A DNA stretch of 64,000 nucleotides from Solibacillus sp. FSL H8-0523 (GTDB taxonomy: Bacteria; Bacillota; Bacilli; Bacillales_A; Planococcaceae). Under the pieces are notes generated by a model. The model ran no database searches. It had not been told where the DNA came from and saw only the letters and a list, made by a program, of their open reading frames with translations. This document shows positions 36,189-45,461 of this stretch, one piece after another. The position numbers were made by a program, and so were the translations under genes. The stretch covers positions 1,364,001-1,428,000 of the forward strand of contig NZ_CP150291.1 of assembly GCF_038051985.1 (NCBI RefSeq), read 5' to 3'. The first letter of the stretch is position 1. Each line of letters starts with the position of its first letter.

Positions 36189-37271
36189 TTATTGTTGCAC
36201 CCATTGATTGCGGTGAATGACTTCAATTGGATAATGTGTGAGCTCGTCGGTACGTTTGCCCATTGCTTGCTCGAGTTCTTTCGCAGAATATAAGACTTCG
36301 CCGCGGCCGATACATGTATGGCGGTCGTATACTTCGACTACATCTCCGCGCTCGAATTGACCTTCAAAGGCGTAAATACCTGCAGGGAGTAAGCTTTTAC
36401 CGCCATTTTTCAGCGCATTAACTGCACCAGCATCGATGAATAGCTTGCCAGAAACTTTTGTGAAGGTAACCCACTGCTTGTTCGTTGGAATGGCTTTTTC
36501 GTTGCGTTTAAAGTACGTGCCATTCCCGCTCCCCTCTAAAATTTCAATACACTTTTGTGCCCCTGAACCTGTCCCGATAAAGACATCAACACCCGTATTC
36601 ATCGCGAATTTAGCGGCTGCTAGTTTTGATTGCATCCCGCCAGTCCCAACCTTTGAACCTGAGCCAGATGCGAAGCCAAGCATTTCGTCAGTCACTTCTT
36701 CGATGAGTGAAATGCGCTGTGCGTCGGGATTCGTCAATGGATTTGCGGTATAAAGTCCGTTGACGTCCGTTAAGATGATGAGCTGATCGGCATGAATTAA
36801 GCCGCTCACTAAAGCAGAGAGCATATCATTATCGCCAAATGTTAGCTCGGCAACCGATACCGTGTCATTTTCGTTAATAACCGGAATAATCGAACGCTCC
36901 AGTAGCTCGGATAGCGTTTCGTATGCATTTTTATAGCGTTGTTTGTCGCTAAAATCTGAGCGTGTTAATAAAATTTGGGCAGGAATATTGCCGTAACGTG
37001 CAAATTCGTCCGAGTAGGCTTGAATGAGTACGCTTTGTCCGACTGCGGCTGCGGCTTGCTTGCCTTTAATCGTTACGGGGCGAGATGAGTAGCCTAGTTT
37101 ACGGAAGCCCGCTGCCACGGCTCCTGATGACACTAAAATAACTTCGTGCCCAGCTTTTTTTAATGCGGCGAGTGCGGCAACATGATCGCTGAATTTAATT
37201 TCGTCGATTTCACCTTTTGTATTTGTTAAAGAACTGCTGCCAATTTTGACAACAACGCGTTTTCGTTCCAT
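36189..37271 (-). CDS. proB: Glutamate 5-kinase
   Basis: 360 residues from the ATG at 37271, 7-8 bases after GGAGG. The amino-acid kinase domain (1-250) opens [11 protein letters not shown] and contains [18 protein letters not shown]; a PUA domain (~275-355) follows. The enzyme phosphorylates glutamate in the first step of proline synthesis and is normally proline-inhibited. The T-box leader directly upstream makes expression depend on uncharged tRNA. Confidence 0.95.
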   Translation of the reverse strand: MERKRVVVKIGSSSLTNTKGEIDEIKFSDHVAALAALKKAGHEVILVSSGAVAAGFRKLGYSSRPVTIKGKQAAAAVGQSVLIQAYSDEFARYGNIPAQILLTRSDFSDKQRYKNAYETLSELLERSIIPVINENDTVSVAELTFGDNDMLSALVSGLIHADQLIILTDVNGLYTANPLTNPDAQRISLIEEVTDEMLGFASGSGSKVGTGGMQSKLAAAKFAMNTGVDVFIGTGSGAQKCIEILEGSGNGTYFKRNEKAIPTNKQWVTFTKVSGKLFIDAGAVNALKNGGKSLLPAGIYAFEGQFERGDVVEVYDRHTCIGRGEVLYSAKELEQAMGKRTDELTHYPIEVIHRNQWVQQ

Positions 37272-37308
37272 TAAAATGCCTCCTACAATTGCTAATTGAA
37301 TAGAAAAA

Positions 37309-37548
37309 AGCACCTTTCATCCCTATATAGGACGAAAAGTGCTGTAACTTCCGTGGTACCACCTAAATTGAATGCAACGAGCATTCCACTTAATCTCATA
37401 ACGCTGAGCCGGCGCCTAATGTTGTTAGGGGCATGTCAAAGTAGGTTCGGTAGGTTTTGCTATGCCATTCTTTCAGCCGCTGGAATGTGCTCTCTTCTTT
37501 AGCTAAGTGCTACGTACTAATCTTTGAGTAAGCTTTTTATTTCTAATA
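37309..37548 (-). promoter_or_regulatory. T-box riboswitch leader of proB-proA-eamA
   Basis: On the minus strand the T-box AGGTGGTACCACGGAA lies at 37349-37364. It is followed by a terminator (arms AGCACTTTTCGTCC / GGGATGAAAGGTGCT, then TTTTTT) at 37304-37343, with which the antiterminator competes. Upstream, AGAAGAGAG and long paired arms such as GCACATTCC / GGAATGCTC form Stem I. Context says tRNA-Pro; several CC-containing triplets lie in Stem I and I could not fix the specifier codon. Confidence 0.9.
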
Positions 37549-37553
37549 GCATG

Positions 37554-37576
37554 CCCGATTGTGCGGGGTTTGTCAA
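37554..37576 (-). promoter_or_regulatory. Promoter of the T-box leader
   Basis: On the minus strand TTGACA (37571-37576) is followed after 17 bases by the weak CATGCT. Confidence 0.45.
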
Positions 37577-37777
37577 TAATGTTTTGATAATAAAGAAAAA
37601 TACAAATAATTGATATTTTGTCGGCAAGTGGACAATTTGACTTAGAGGAAAAGTTGAAATCGACAATTTTGCGCTTTATTTTACAAAATTCCCCTTTTGA
37701 TAACAGTGCTTCCTATTCTTTATGGTGAAGGTACCTAGGAATAATTAGTTGTGCACAGCTCAAAGGAATGCAGAACC

Positions 37778-38269
37778 GTGCAACAAATCGATGAACAAAT
37801 TGTCGCGTATGAGTATTTGATTTTACGTGTGTTGGCAAAATATCGGATTTTTCAGGAACAGGATAATTTTATGCAAGTCGGGCGGTTAGCCATCTGGCAG
37901 GCGCAACAGGTTTTTGATGCATCAAAAGGGGATTTTGAAATGTATGCCTATATGCGGGTGAAGTTTGCCATCATCCGGGAGATTCGAAATAATTTAAAGG
38001 TGACCGAGAAGGAAGTTGTGATGGATGATGATCCACTCATGAATTGGATCGATATGTTAACGGAGCAAAAGCAGCTGGAGTTGGATCGCCCTGAATGGTA
38101 TTGGCAACTTTTTAGTCACGAGCAACGGCTCATCGAATTGCTTTTTTATGAAGGCTACAGGATGAAGGATGTGGCACAAAACGAGGGGGTTTCCTATGAC
38201 GTCATTAAAAAGCGGCGCAAGAAAATACTGACTAAAATTCGAGAAATAATCGAAAAAAAGGACGGGTAG
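37778..38269 (+). CDS. Sigma-70-like transcription factor
   Basis: 163 residues from GTG 37778 (AAAGGA about 10 bases upstream; an in-frame GTG at 37751 lacks an SD). Region 2 is visible as FMQVGRLAIWQAQQVFDASKG and YMRVKFAIIREIRNN, and a region 4 HTH as YEGYRMKDVAQNEGVSYDVIKKRR near residue 130-155. The size fits ECF-like or SigH/ComX-like minor sigma factors. No anti-sigma gene lies next to it. A weak promoter TTGATA-18-TATGGT is at 37697-37726. The 506-base gap between proB and this gene is filled by the T-box leader and AT-rich DNA. Confidence 0.75.
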   Translation: MQQIDEQIVAYEYLILRVLAKYRIFQEQDNFMQVGRLAIWQAQQVFDASKGDFEMYAYMRVKFAIIREIRNNLKVTEKEVVMDDDPLMNWIDMLTEQKQLELDRPEWYWQLFSHEQRLIELLFYEGYRMKDVAQNEGVSYDVIKKRRKKILTKIREIIEKKDG

Positions 38270-38281
38270 GCACCCATCCTC

Positions 38282-38677
38282 TTATTGACTGATTGACGTT
38301 AAAAAGGCCGTTTTTTGTTCATCCGATTGCTGTTCACCCGAAACGAGCATCGCCCCAACGCGGTAATCCGCTTGGCCTTTTTCTACGACATATTGTAGAT
38401 TAATAGATTGAACTTTATTGTCAACTTGGCAATCGCCTTTAAATTCGACAACATGCTCCATCATTTTTGTTTGGAAGTACTCCCATTTACCCTTTTCACA
38501 ATAATTTTCAAGGGCCGCTTCAGTTGTAACGTTACTATTTTCAGCGACTGGAGCTGCCTGTATGTATTGCACGTAGTCATTATTAGTTACCGGCTTTTTT
38601 GGTCCGAAAAAAAAGATAAACACCCCTAATACAGCAATTGGAATAATCCAAAAAATTGTTCGTTTCTTTTTCCCCAT
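38282..38677 (-). CDS. Small membrane-anchored protein, unknown
   Basis: 131 residues; AAGGGGGGA upstream of the ATG. A basic start (MGKKKRT) and helix (IFWIIPIAVLGVFIFFFG) anchor an extracellular domain of ~100 residues that has two cysteines (in LENYCEKGKW and FKGDCQVDN), possibly a disulphide. It is convergent with the sigma-like gene, 12 bases apart, so it could be an associated membrane partner, but there is no sequence evidence for an anti-sigma domain. Confidence 0.7.
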   Translation of the reverse strand: MGKKKRTIFWIIPIAVLGVFIFFFGPKKPVTNNDYVQYIQAAPVAENSNVTTEAALENYCEKGKWEYFQTKMMEHVVEFKGDCQVDNKVQSINLQYVVEKGQADYRVGAMLVSGEQQSDEQKTAFLTSISQ

Positions 38678-38819
38678 AGAAATAATCCCCCCTTGTTAGT
38701 ATGTAGTATAACATTTAAATGGATAATTTTTCTACATTAACATAATAAAACGCTCGTTAAAATCTCAAATTTATAAAATAGATAGATTGTATTTCACCGT
38801 GCATATGTTCGGTTTTTCT

Positions 38820-38847
38820 TTGCAAATAAGAGGAAACTTATTATACT
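38820..38847 (+). promoter_or_regulatory. Promoter of topB
   Basis: TTGCAA, 16-base spacer, TATACT, ending 24 bases before the start codon. Confidence 0.65.
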
Positions 38848-38871
38848 AAAGGTAGATAAGGGGTGAATCGC

Positions 38872-40944
38872 ATGCCAAAAGCATTGCTCATTGCTGAGAA
38901 ACCTTCACTCATGCGTGATATTGAAAAAGTATATAAAAAAATGAATCTACCAATAACAATTGAATTTGCGAGCTTCGTAGGCCATGTAGTAGAGCTAAAG
39001 GAGCCGCATGAATATAAGCCGGAGTGGAAGAAGTGGAATCTTGATTTACTTCCGATGATGCCGGAGCGCTACGAATTCCGTGTGAAGAAAACGGCAGCGA
39101 GTGTGTACAAAAATATCGCCGATCAGCTAAAGCATGGGCGCTATGATTTTGTCATTAATGCGTGTGATGCCGGAATGGAAGGAGAAAATATTTTTTACGC
39201 GTTTTACAAAAAGGCGAACTGTAAGCTACCGGTAAAGCGTTTTTGGACGTCACAAACAACAGAACCGGCAATTAGGGATGCATTAAATAATTTAATCGAT
39301 GAAAACGATCTTTTGATTAAAAACTTACGCAATGCGGCGATGTACCGCATGATTTTTGATTGGCTTGTCGGATTAAATCTAACGCGCGCGGCAACGGTCA
39401 AAGGGGGGCGCACGATTAAGGTTGGACGTGTTATGACCCCAACACTTGCGATTGTGGTGCAGCGTGAGCTTGAAATCCGAAATTTCGTCCCGCAGCCTTA
39501 TTTTCAAATTGAGCTCGATTTAGGGGGCTTTAAGGCGTTGTGGTTTGACCCGAAAACAAAGTCCAATAAAATCGAGACACTTGAACAAGCACAGGTCATT
39601 ATGCAGGGCTTAACACAGGAAGTGACAGTGGCGGATGTGAAGACCGAGCGTAAAACAATTTTTGCACCGAGCTTGCACTCATTACTTGAATTACAAAAAG
39701 AAGCGAATAAGTTTTTCGGGATGACCTCAGCCGAAACGCTAAAGGTTGCGCAAAGCCTGTACGAGACGAAGAAGTTAATTACGTACCCCCGTACAGAATC
39801 GAAGCATCTACCAACAAACTTCGCCAAAACGATTGACCGTAATTTAACAGCGATTCAGTCGATGCCGCAATATTCCGAGCTTACAACATCGATTTTACAG
39901 GACAAGAGCCGTGTGCAAAAAATCCAGTATTCCAAAAAATACGTAGATGATAAAAAGCTCACGGACCATCACGCAATTACGGTGACTGATGTGAAGTTAG
40001 GTAGCAAGAAGCTAACACCGTATGAGGATAAAATCTATCAGCTCATCGTAAAAAGGTTACTGGCGATTTTCATGGACCCGTATGTAGTGGATAAAACGCA
40101 AATGACCTTCACATGTGGGGGCGAGCATTTTAAAGCAACGGGCAATGTAGTCATTGATGAGGGCTATACCGTGCTCTATAATGCCCACAAAAAGAAGCAG
40201 GTGGAAAGTAATCTCCCGGCACTTGCAGTAGGCGAAAAGCGTAGCGTAAAGGACGCAAAGGTGCTGTCAAAAGTGACCGAGCCACCTGCACGTTATACGG
40301 ATAGTACGTTACTGGATGCGATGTTTCACGCGGGGCGCTTTGTGGAAGATAAGGCGCTGCAGGAAGTGTTAAAGGACGCAGAGGGGATCGGGACGTCGGC
40401 AACTCGCGCGGAAATTTTAGAAAAGCTTGTTGCGGTTGGGATGTTAACGCGTGACGGGAAATCGTTTGCCGCAACACAGTTTGGTATGGATGTCATTGAT
40501 AGTATGAAGCACCATGACATTGTATCGCCGGTATTAACAGCAGTGTGGAGTAAAAAGCTCAAGGATATTGTCGATGGTACGCTAAGTTCTCGTCAGTTTT
40601 ACGAGGATATGCAACGCTATATTATTGACTCGACCGCAAACTTTAAAGCCATTGACATGGAAGTGGCAGAAAAGGAAGTTGTTGTAGTCGGGGTTTGTAA
40701 AAAATGCGGTGGAAAAGTAATTGAAGGCTTTAAAGGCTATCAATGCACGACAAAGGGCTGTAAGTTTTTCATTTCGAAAGTGCTAATGAGAGCAAAAATT
40801 ACGCCAAATGATGCAAGAAAGCTACTCGCAGGGAAAGAAACGCGCGAAATTCGTTTTACGTGGAAAAGTGGGAAAAAAGGTAAGGCTAAGCTAAAGCTTG
40901 AAGACGATCAGCTTCAATTTGTCTTTGCCAATCCGAAACAATAG
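38872..40944 (+). CDS. topB: DNA topoisomerase III (type IA)
   Basis: 690 residues from ATG 38872, 8 bases after AGGGG. A Toprim domain at the N-terminus (LLIAEKPS, and INACDAGMEGENIF as the acidic DxDxE-type motif), the catalytic Tyr305 in LITYPRTESKHLP, and a GIGTSATRAEILEKL segment are type IA signatures. A C-terminal four-cysteine zinc ribbon (CKKCGGK ... CTTKGCKFF) ends the protein. It relaxes or decatenates DNA by single-strand passage. Slightly shorter than the ~727 residues of B. subtilis TopB. Confidence 0.93.
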   Translation: MPKALLIAEKPSLMRDIEKVYKKMNLPITIEFASFVGHVVELKEPHEYKPEWKKWNLDLLPMMPERYEFRVKKTAASVYKNIADQLKHGRYDFVINACDAGMEGENIFYAFYKKANCKLPVKRFWTSQTTEPAIRDALNNLIDENDLLIKNLRNAAMYRMIFDWLVGLNLTRAATVKGGRTIKVGRVMTPTLAIVVQRELEIRNFVPQPYFQIELDLGGFKALWFDPKTKSNKIETLEQAQVIMQGLTQEVTVADVKTERKTIFAPSLHSLLELQKEANKFFGMTSAETLKVAQSLYETKKLITYPRTESKHLPTNFAKTIDRNLTAIQSMPQYSELTTSILQDKSRVQKIQYSKKYVDDKKLTDHHAITVTDVKLGSKKLTPYEDKIYQLIVKRLLAIFMDPYVVDKTQMTFTCGGEHFKATGNVVIDEGYTVLYNAHKKKQVESNLPALAVGEKRSVKDAKVLSKVTEPPARYTDSTLLDAMFHAGRFVEDKALQEVLKDAEGIGTSATRAEILEKLVAVGMLTRDGKSFAATQFGMDVIDSMKHHDIVSPVLTAVWSKKLKDIVDGTLSSRQFYEDMQRYIIDSTANFKAIDMEVAEKEVVVVGVCKKCGGKVIEGFKGYQCTTKGCKFFISKVLMRAKITPNDARKLLAGKETREIRFTWKSGKKGKAKLKLEDDQLQFVFANPKQ

Positions 40945-40955
40945 GATGATTAACA

Positions 40956-40988
40956 AAACTACTGTACTTTGCAGTAGTTTTTTTTTTG
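40956..40988 (+). terminator. Terminator of topB
   Basis: Stem AAACTACTG / CAGTAGTTT with a 6-base loop and nine T. Confidence 0.9.
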
Positions 40989-41396
40989 TCGACAGATTGA
41001 TACATATGAATATGTAAAAAAATGGAGCATCACCAAAAGTCGGGGATTGAATCTGCACAACAATTCATCAGTGGGTGGATGGGCATCGCAAACGTCATTA
41101 AAGACGATGCGCGTTCTAATGTGCCTGTATTGACTTTGAATTCGCGGTCATGCCGTAGCCCAGCAATCAAAAAAGTAAGACTAAATTCTAGAAAGCAACC
41201 CCATGTTATGGTGATGAGCCAAAATAATGGTTTGAAGTTATAAGTAACAAAGTAGTTAACAATTTGACCTGTCTCAAATTCCCACCAATTCCTTCGATAT
41301 ATCACACCAATTTGTAAAAACACCATATAATATATTGACAAATTTGAAAATTACTCGTATTTTGACTAAATAGATTATTGAATTTACAGAATAGTC
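40989..41396. other. Long gap with only doubtful open frames
   Basis: Two overlapping frames exist: a 73-residue plus frame (41022-41243) and a minus frame (41030-41326) that contains a plausible hydrophobic helix (PLFWLITITWGCFLEF). Neither has an SD and neither resembles a family I know. The minus frame may be a remnant of a membrane protein. I list the region, not the frames, as supported. Confidence 0.4.
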
Positions 41397-41425
41397 TTGA
41401 CTGCATTAGAATATATTTGTACACT
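41397..41425 (+). promoter_or_regulatory. Promoter of the aspartokinase gene
   Basis: TTGACT, 17-base spacer, TACACT. Confidence 0.7.
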
Positions 41426-41461
41426 GTGGAAGGTCAAATGTTTTTTCCATAAGTACAAATA
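41414..41461 (+). promoter_or_regulatory. Hairpin at the aspartokinase transcription start
   Basis: Arms TATTTGTAC / GTACAAATA with inner TGTGGAA / TTCCATA. The 5' arm overlaps the -10 box, so it may be an operator as well as an RNA stem. It is too small for a lysine riboswitch. Confidence 0.5.
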
Positions 41462-41489
41462 TCAATTTTGAAAGTAAGGATCTGATGAG

Positions 41490-42851
41490 ATGATAGTATG
41501 TAAATTTGGCGGCACATCTGTCGCAAGTGCAGAACAAATCAAAAAAGTAGCAAATATTGTGAAATCTAATCCTGAAAGAAAGATTGTCGCTGTTTCTGCT
41601 CCAGGCAAACGTTCAGGTGACGATATTAAGGTGACGGATTTATTAATCGATTTAGCGGACACGGCACTAGCTGGCGGAGATGTGGCATCAAAAATTGATG
41701 TAGTCGTAAATCGTTATCGAGCGATTACAGACGGACTTGGCTTAGACAATACAATGACGGACATTATCGCAGCGGATTTACGCGAACGTGTACAGGCAGA
41801 TCGTTCAAATACAGATTTATTCATTGATAGTATTAAAGCAAGTGGTGAGGATAACAACGCAAAAGTCATCGCAAGCTACTTCAATTCTATTGGGTTAGCT
41901 GCGAAATACGTAAGTCCAAAAGAGGGGCTTGTCGTAAATGATTTACCAGAGCGTACATTCGCATTACCTGAAGCGTATAAAAATTTAAGTAAATTAAAAG
42001 ATACAGAAGAGATTATTGTTTTCCCAGGTTTCTTTGGCTATACAAAAGCAGGTGTTTTACGCACATTCGACCGTGGGGGCTCAGACATTACGGGCTCAAT
42101 TTTAGCGTCTGCAGTAGGTGCAGAGCTTTATGAAAACTTTACGGATGTGGACTGTGTATTCGCAGCGAACCCAAAAGTAGTCAATGATCCAGTAGATATT
42201 AAAGAAATTACATACCGTGAAATGCGTGAATTATCGTATGCGGGCTTCTCGGTATTCCATGATGAAGCATTAATGCCAGTTTACAAACAAGGTATTCCTG
42301 TAAACATTAAAAATACGAACAATCCAGGAGCACCAGGTACGCGAATTTTACCAACGCGTTCAGAAACAAATCGTCCCGTAACAGGGATTTCGGCAGACGG
42401 TGGCTTTTCAATCCTATACGTGTCGAAATACTTAATGAACCGTGAAGTGGGCTTTGGTCGCAAGCTTTTACAAATCGTAGAAGAAGAGAACATTTCTTAC
42501 GAACATACACCATCTGGCTTAGATGATATTTCAGTGATTATGCGTTCGAATCAGTTAACACCTGAAAAAGAGGCACGTATTATTTCACGTGTAAAATCAG
42601 AGTTATGCGCGGACGATGTACAATTTAGCCATGAGTTCTCGATGATTGTCATTGTTGGCGAAGGCATGCGTCATAACACAGGCTTAGCAGCGCGTGCAGC
42701 AACAGCAATTTCAAATACAGGTGCGAATATTGAGATGATTAATCAAGGTTCTTCAGAGGTTAGCTTAGTATTTGGCGTACGTTCTGAATTTGAGGACCAA
42801 ATTTTAAAAGGTTTATACGAGGAGTTTTTTGCGAAAATTCCAGTTGCTTGA
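41490..42851 (+). CDS. Aspartate kinase (monofunctional, class III-like)
   Basis: 453 residues, the usual length for the YclM/LysC-III type with two C-terminal ACT domains. The N-terminal KFGGTSVASAEQIKKVA and the later FDRGGSDITGSILA are kinase signatures. It makes aspartyl phosphate for the lysine, threonine and methionine branch. The ACT pair (~300-453, including GRKLLQIVEEENI and FSMIVIVGEGMRHN) implies feedback control, likely by lysine or threonine. Monocistronic; promoter and terminator are both clear. Confidence 0.93.
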   Translation: MIVCKFGGTSVASAEQIKKVANIVKSNPERKIVAVSAPGKRSGDDIKVTDLLIDLADTALAGGDVASKIDVVVNRYRAITDGLGLDNTMTDIIAADLRERVQADRSNTDLFIDSIKASGEDNNAKVIASYFNSIGLAAKYVSPKEGLVVNDLPERTFALPEAYKNLSKLKDTEEIIVFPGFFGYTKAGVLRTFDRGGSDITGSILASAVGAELYENFTDVDCVFAANPKVVNDPVDIKEITYREMRELSYAGFSVFHDEALMPVYKQGIPVNIKNTNNPGAPGTRILPTRSETNRPVTGISADGGFSILYVSKYLMNREVGFGRKLLQIVEEENISYEHTPSGLDDISVIMRSNQLTPEKEARIISRVKSELCADDVQFSHEFSMIVIVGEGMRHNTGLAARAATAISNTGANIEMINQGSSEVSLVFGVRSEFEDQILKGLYEEFFAKIPVA

Positions 42852-42864
42852 AAGGATAAAAATG

Positions 42865-42895
42865 AGTCGAATCCGTAATGGGTTCGGCTTTTTTT
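42865..42895 (+). terminator. Terminator of the aspartokinase gene
   Basis: A 10-bp stem AGTCGAATCC / GGGTTCGGCT with G-U pairs, then seven T. Confidence 0.85.
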
Positions 42896-42956
42896 CTTGT
42901 CTTTTTATGGAGAGCATGTGAGAATAAATCACGTATGTTTGAACGGAGGAAACCCT

Positions 42957-43652
42957 ATGAAAATCGAAATCTTCTCGGATTTTAGCTGTCCATTTTGCTA
43001 TATTGGTAAAACAAAGTTATTTTCAGCAATAAAAGAGTTACAATTAACCGAAAATGTGGAAATTGAATATAAAGCCTATCAATTAAAACCAGATGCCTCA
43101 AAACTAGAAACGTTGAACTACAAGGAAGTCATGCACGAGCGCTTTAATGGAAACATGGCCAAAATGCAAGAGGCGATTGACGCGGTGCATGCCCACGCAA
43201 ACGAAGCAGGGCTCACATACAATGTCGATGAAATTAAAATCGCTAATACCGAAAATGCGCACCGTCTAGCAAAGTTAGCGGCGAACTATAAGGCGGCCGA
43301 TGCCTTCACGGAGCGTTTGATGAATGGCTATTTCTCACATGGCTTTAATTTAAATGACACGACGGCGTTAGTTGGGATCTGCGCCGAACTTGGTATCCCA
43401 ATCGATGAAGCACAGCGCGTTATTGACGAGCAACTTTTTAGCGATGAGCTTGCACAAGACCGCTATGACGCGATGCAGATGCAAATTACAAGTGTGCCAT
43501 TTATGGTATTTGAAAATGCGTATGGTATTAAAGGTGTGGAACCGCACGAAATTTATGTGAAAACATTAAAGCAAGCACAGCAAATCGCGAATAAGCGTCT
43601 AGCTGTTATTGAAAGTGACGCCGCTTGTGGTGCGGACGGTTGTGACATTTAG
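42957..43652 (+). CDS. DsbA-family thioredoxin-fold oxidoreductase (FrnE-like)
   Basis: 231 residues from ATG 42957 after CGGAGGA; a longer frame starts inside the previous terminator. The CPFC active site (Cys11, Cys14) follows the first strand MKIEIFSDFS; helical insertion ~60-160 and the cis-Pro loop TSVPFMVF (~180) complete the fold. There is no signal peptide, so it works in the cytoplasm, like the FrnE group. A C-terminal CGADGC adds another cysteine pair, perhaps redox or metal-binding. Confidence 0.88.
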   Translation: MKIEIFSDFSCPFCYIGKTKLFSAIKELQLTENVEIEYKAYQLKPDASKLETLNYKEVMHERFNGNMAKMQEAIDAVHAHANEAGLTYNVDEIKIANTENAHRLAKLAANYKAADAFTERLMNGYFSHGFNLNDTTALVGICAELGIPIDEAQRVIDEQLFSDELAQDRYDAMQMQITSVPFMVFENAYGIKGVEPHEIYVKTLKQAQQIANKRLAVIESDAACGADGCDI

Positions 43653-43672
43653 CAAAGCTTGGGGGAGTGCGC

Positions 43673-45451
43673 TTGGAACGTATAAAGCGTGTCATTAAAC
43701 TAATTTTTCGGAATTTATATTATTACCGAGTTGACTATATTCGTAACTTTGCCATTTTACGACTTGTGCAGGCCTTTGCTGTGTTACCGCTTATTACGCT
43801 ATTAATCTCGTTAACGATGGATATTACCGGTGTACAAACTATTACCGAAAATAGCATCATGGCTATACTTACACATCCATTTGCGATTTTTGGCATTCTG
43901 TTAATCTTGCTAATCGGGATTTTGTTTATCTACTATGAAATAGGTTTTTTAATGCTGATGGCGTATCATCAGCAGCGGGCGATTCCATATACATGGAAGG
44001 GCTTATGGAAGCGGCTGAATCAGAAGGTTGTCTATTTTATAAGCATTCAGACGTTACTCATTGTAGTGTATTCGCTGTTACTAATTCCGCTGATTTCATC
44101 GATTTTGCCAATCTCACTACTGCAAAACTTGCAAATTCCGCGCTTTATAGTAGATGAATTATTAAGTTCACGAGATGGCACGATTTTATATGTAGCGGTG
44201 ATTGCCGTACTTGGGTTTATCGGGTTGCGCTTTATTTTTTCATGGCCATTTTTTGTCGTGTATCAGTGGATGTCGATTTGGGAAGCAATGAAGCTGAGCT
44301 GGCAGTTTTCTAAAAAGAAACTAATCGAAACGCTTGGCATGCTAGGTTTTATTTTAGTTGTGCATGTGTCCTTGCTACTGGCATCGCTCGTTGTGGTGTT
44401 TATTCCATTACTTGTCATTGAAAAAGTGATCCCGAGCTGGAGCTTGGTAACGGCTGGTTTTACTTTAACGCTTGCACAAGGTGTCATTTTGGTATTTTTC
44501 TTTATTTTGCAAATCATTTTCTCACAGCTTCTTGTGATGGTGTCGTTTCAGCTGACACATGATAAACCACTGATCGTACAGGAAGAATCGTTTCGCTTAA
44601 CGATTCGCCAGTGGTCGCTATTGATTATGATTTATGCGTTTTTCCTTGTGAGCGGTATTAATATTGTGAATTTGGAGAAGACGGTATATGAGCCTGATAC
44701 GCTCGTCATTGCGCACCGTGGCTTTATGGAGCGGGGCGTTGAAAATACGATTAGTTCCATTGAAGCGTCAGCAAAAGCAGGTGCGGAAATGGTAGAGATA
44801 GATATTCAGCAAACGAAGGACGGGCAGTTTGTTGTATTTCATGATGCCACGTTATCACGTCTTGCGGGTAAGTCAGGCACCGTGTCGGATATGACGCTGG
44901 ATGAACTAGTCGGTGTAACGGTATCAGCGGGCGGTCTTAGTGACACAATTCCGTCATTAGAGCAAGTACTTGAAGTGAGTAGGCAACTCAAGATAAAATT
45001 GTTAATTGAGATTAAAACACATGGTAAGGAAACGGATGATTTTTTACAGCGTTTTGTCACATTACTCGATGATGTTGAAGCGCTCGATGTCCATTATGTC
45101 CAGTCGCTTGATTTACCAGTAATGGCAGAGCTTGAAGCATTAGAGCCGCGCGTTATTACAGGGCTAGTGTTTGCGATTGCGTATGGCACGCTGCCAAAAA
45201 CAGATGCGGATTTTATCGCGGTTGAGCAGTCCTTTGCTACAGGACGTATTCAAGATCAAATTCACGCAGCGAATAAGAAGTTGTTTGTGTGGACGGTCAA
45301 TGAGGAGCGCGGCTTGCAACGCTATTATGAGCAAAATATCGACGGCATTATTACCAATCATCCAGATGTGGCGAACGAAATTCGCGTGACGTTTGATGAG
45401 AAGAAAAATTTCGTACGCCGTATTCTCAACAAAATTCAAATTATTTATTAA
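43673..45451 (+). CDS. Membrane glycerophosphodiester phosphodiesterase
   Basis: 592 residues from TTG 43673, 5 bases after GGGGGAG; an in-frame GTG at 43667 overlaps that SD. Residues ~10-335 hold about seven membrane helices (the GPDPase membrane domain). The catalytic GDPD domain runs from ~343: His348-Arg349 (VIAHRG), then ENTISS, the EID motif (MVEIDIQQTKDG) and the second His (VVFHDATLSRL). It cleaves glycerophosphodiesters to glycerol-3-phosphate and an alcohol, probably at the membrane, from lipid or teichoic acid turnover. It lies 20 bases after the DsbA-like gene. Confidence 0.9.
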   Translation: MERIKRVIKLIFRNLYYYRVDYIRNFAILRLVQAFAVLPLITLLISLTMDITGVQTITENSIMAILTHPFAIFGILLILLIGILFIYYEIGFLMLMAYHQQRAIPYTWKGLWKRLNQKVVYFISIQTLLIVVYSLLLIPLISSILPISLLQNLQIPRFIVDELLSSRDGTILYVAVIAVLGFIGLRFIFSWPFFVVYQWMSIWEAMKLSWQFSKKKLIETLGMLGFILVVHVSLLLASLVVVFIPLLVIEKVIPSWSLVTAGFTLTLAQGVILVFFFILQIIFSQLLVMVSFQLTHDKPLIVQEESFRLTIRQWSLLIMIYAFFLVSGINIVNLEKTVYEPDTLVIAHRGFMERGVENTISSIEASAKAGAEMVEIDIQQTKDGQFVVFHDATLSRLAGKSGTVSDMTLDELVGVTVSAGGLSDTIPSLEQVLEVSRQLKIKLLIEIKTHGKETDDFLQRFVTLLDDVEALDVHYVQSLDLPVMAELEALEPRVITGLVFAIAYGTLPKTDADFIAVEQSFATGRIQDQIHAANKKLFVWTVNEERGLQRYYEQNIDGIITNHPDVANEIRVTFDEKKNFVRRILNKIQIIY

Positions 45452-45461
45452 GGGGTCTTTC

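Noticed and set aside
41022-41341. Overlapping plus and minus frames between topB and aspartokinase
   Set aside because: Neither has an SD or a recognisable family; only the minus frame has a possible membrane helix, so I left the region as a gap.
41342-41489. Lysine riboswitch upstream of aspartokinase
   Set aside because: The promoter lies 65 bases from the start codon, too close for the ~170-base L-box.
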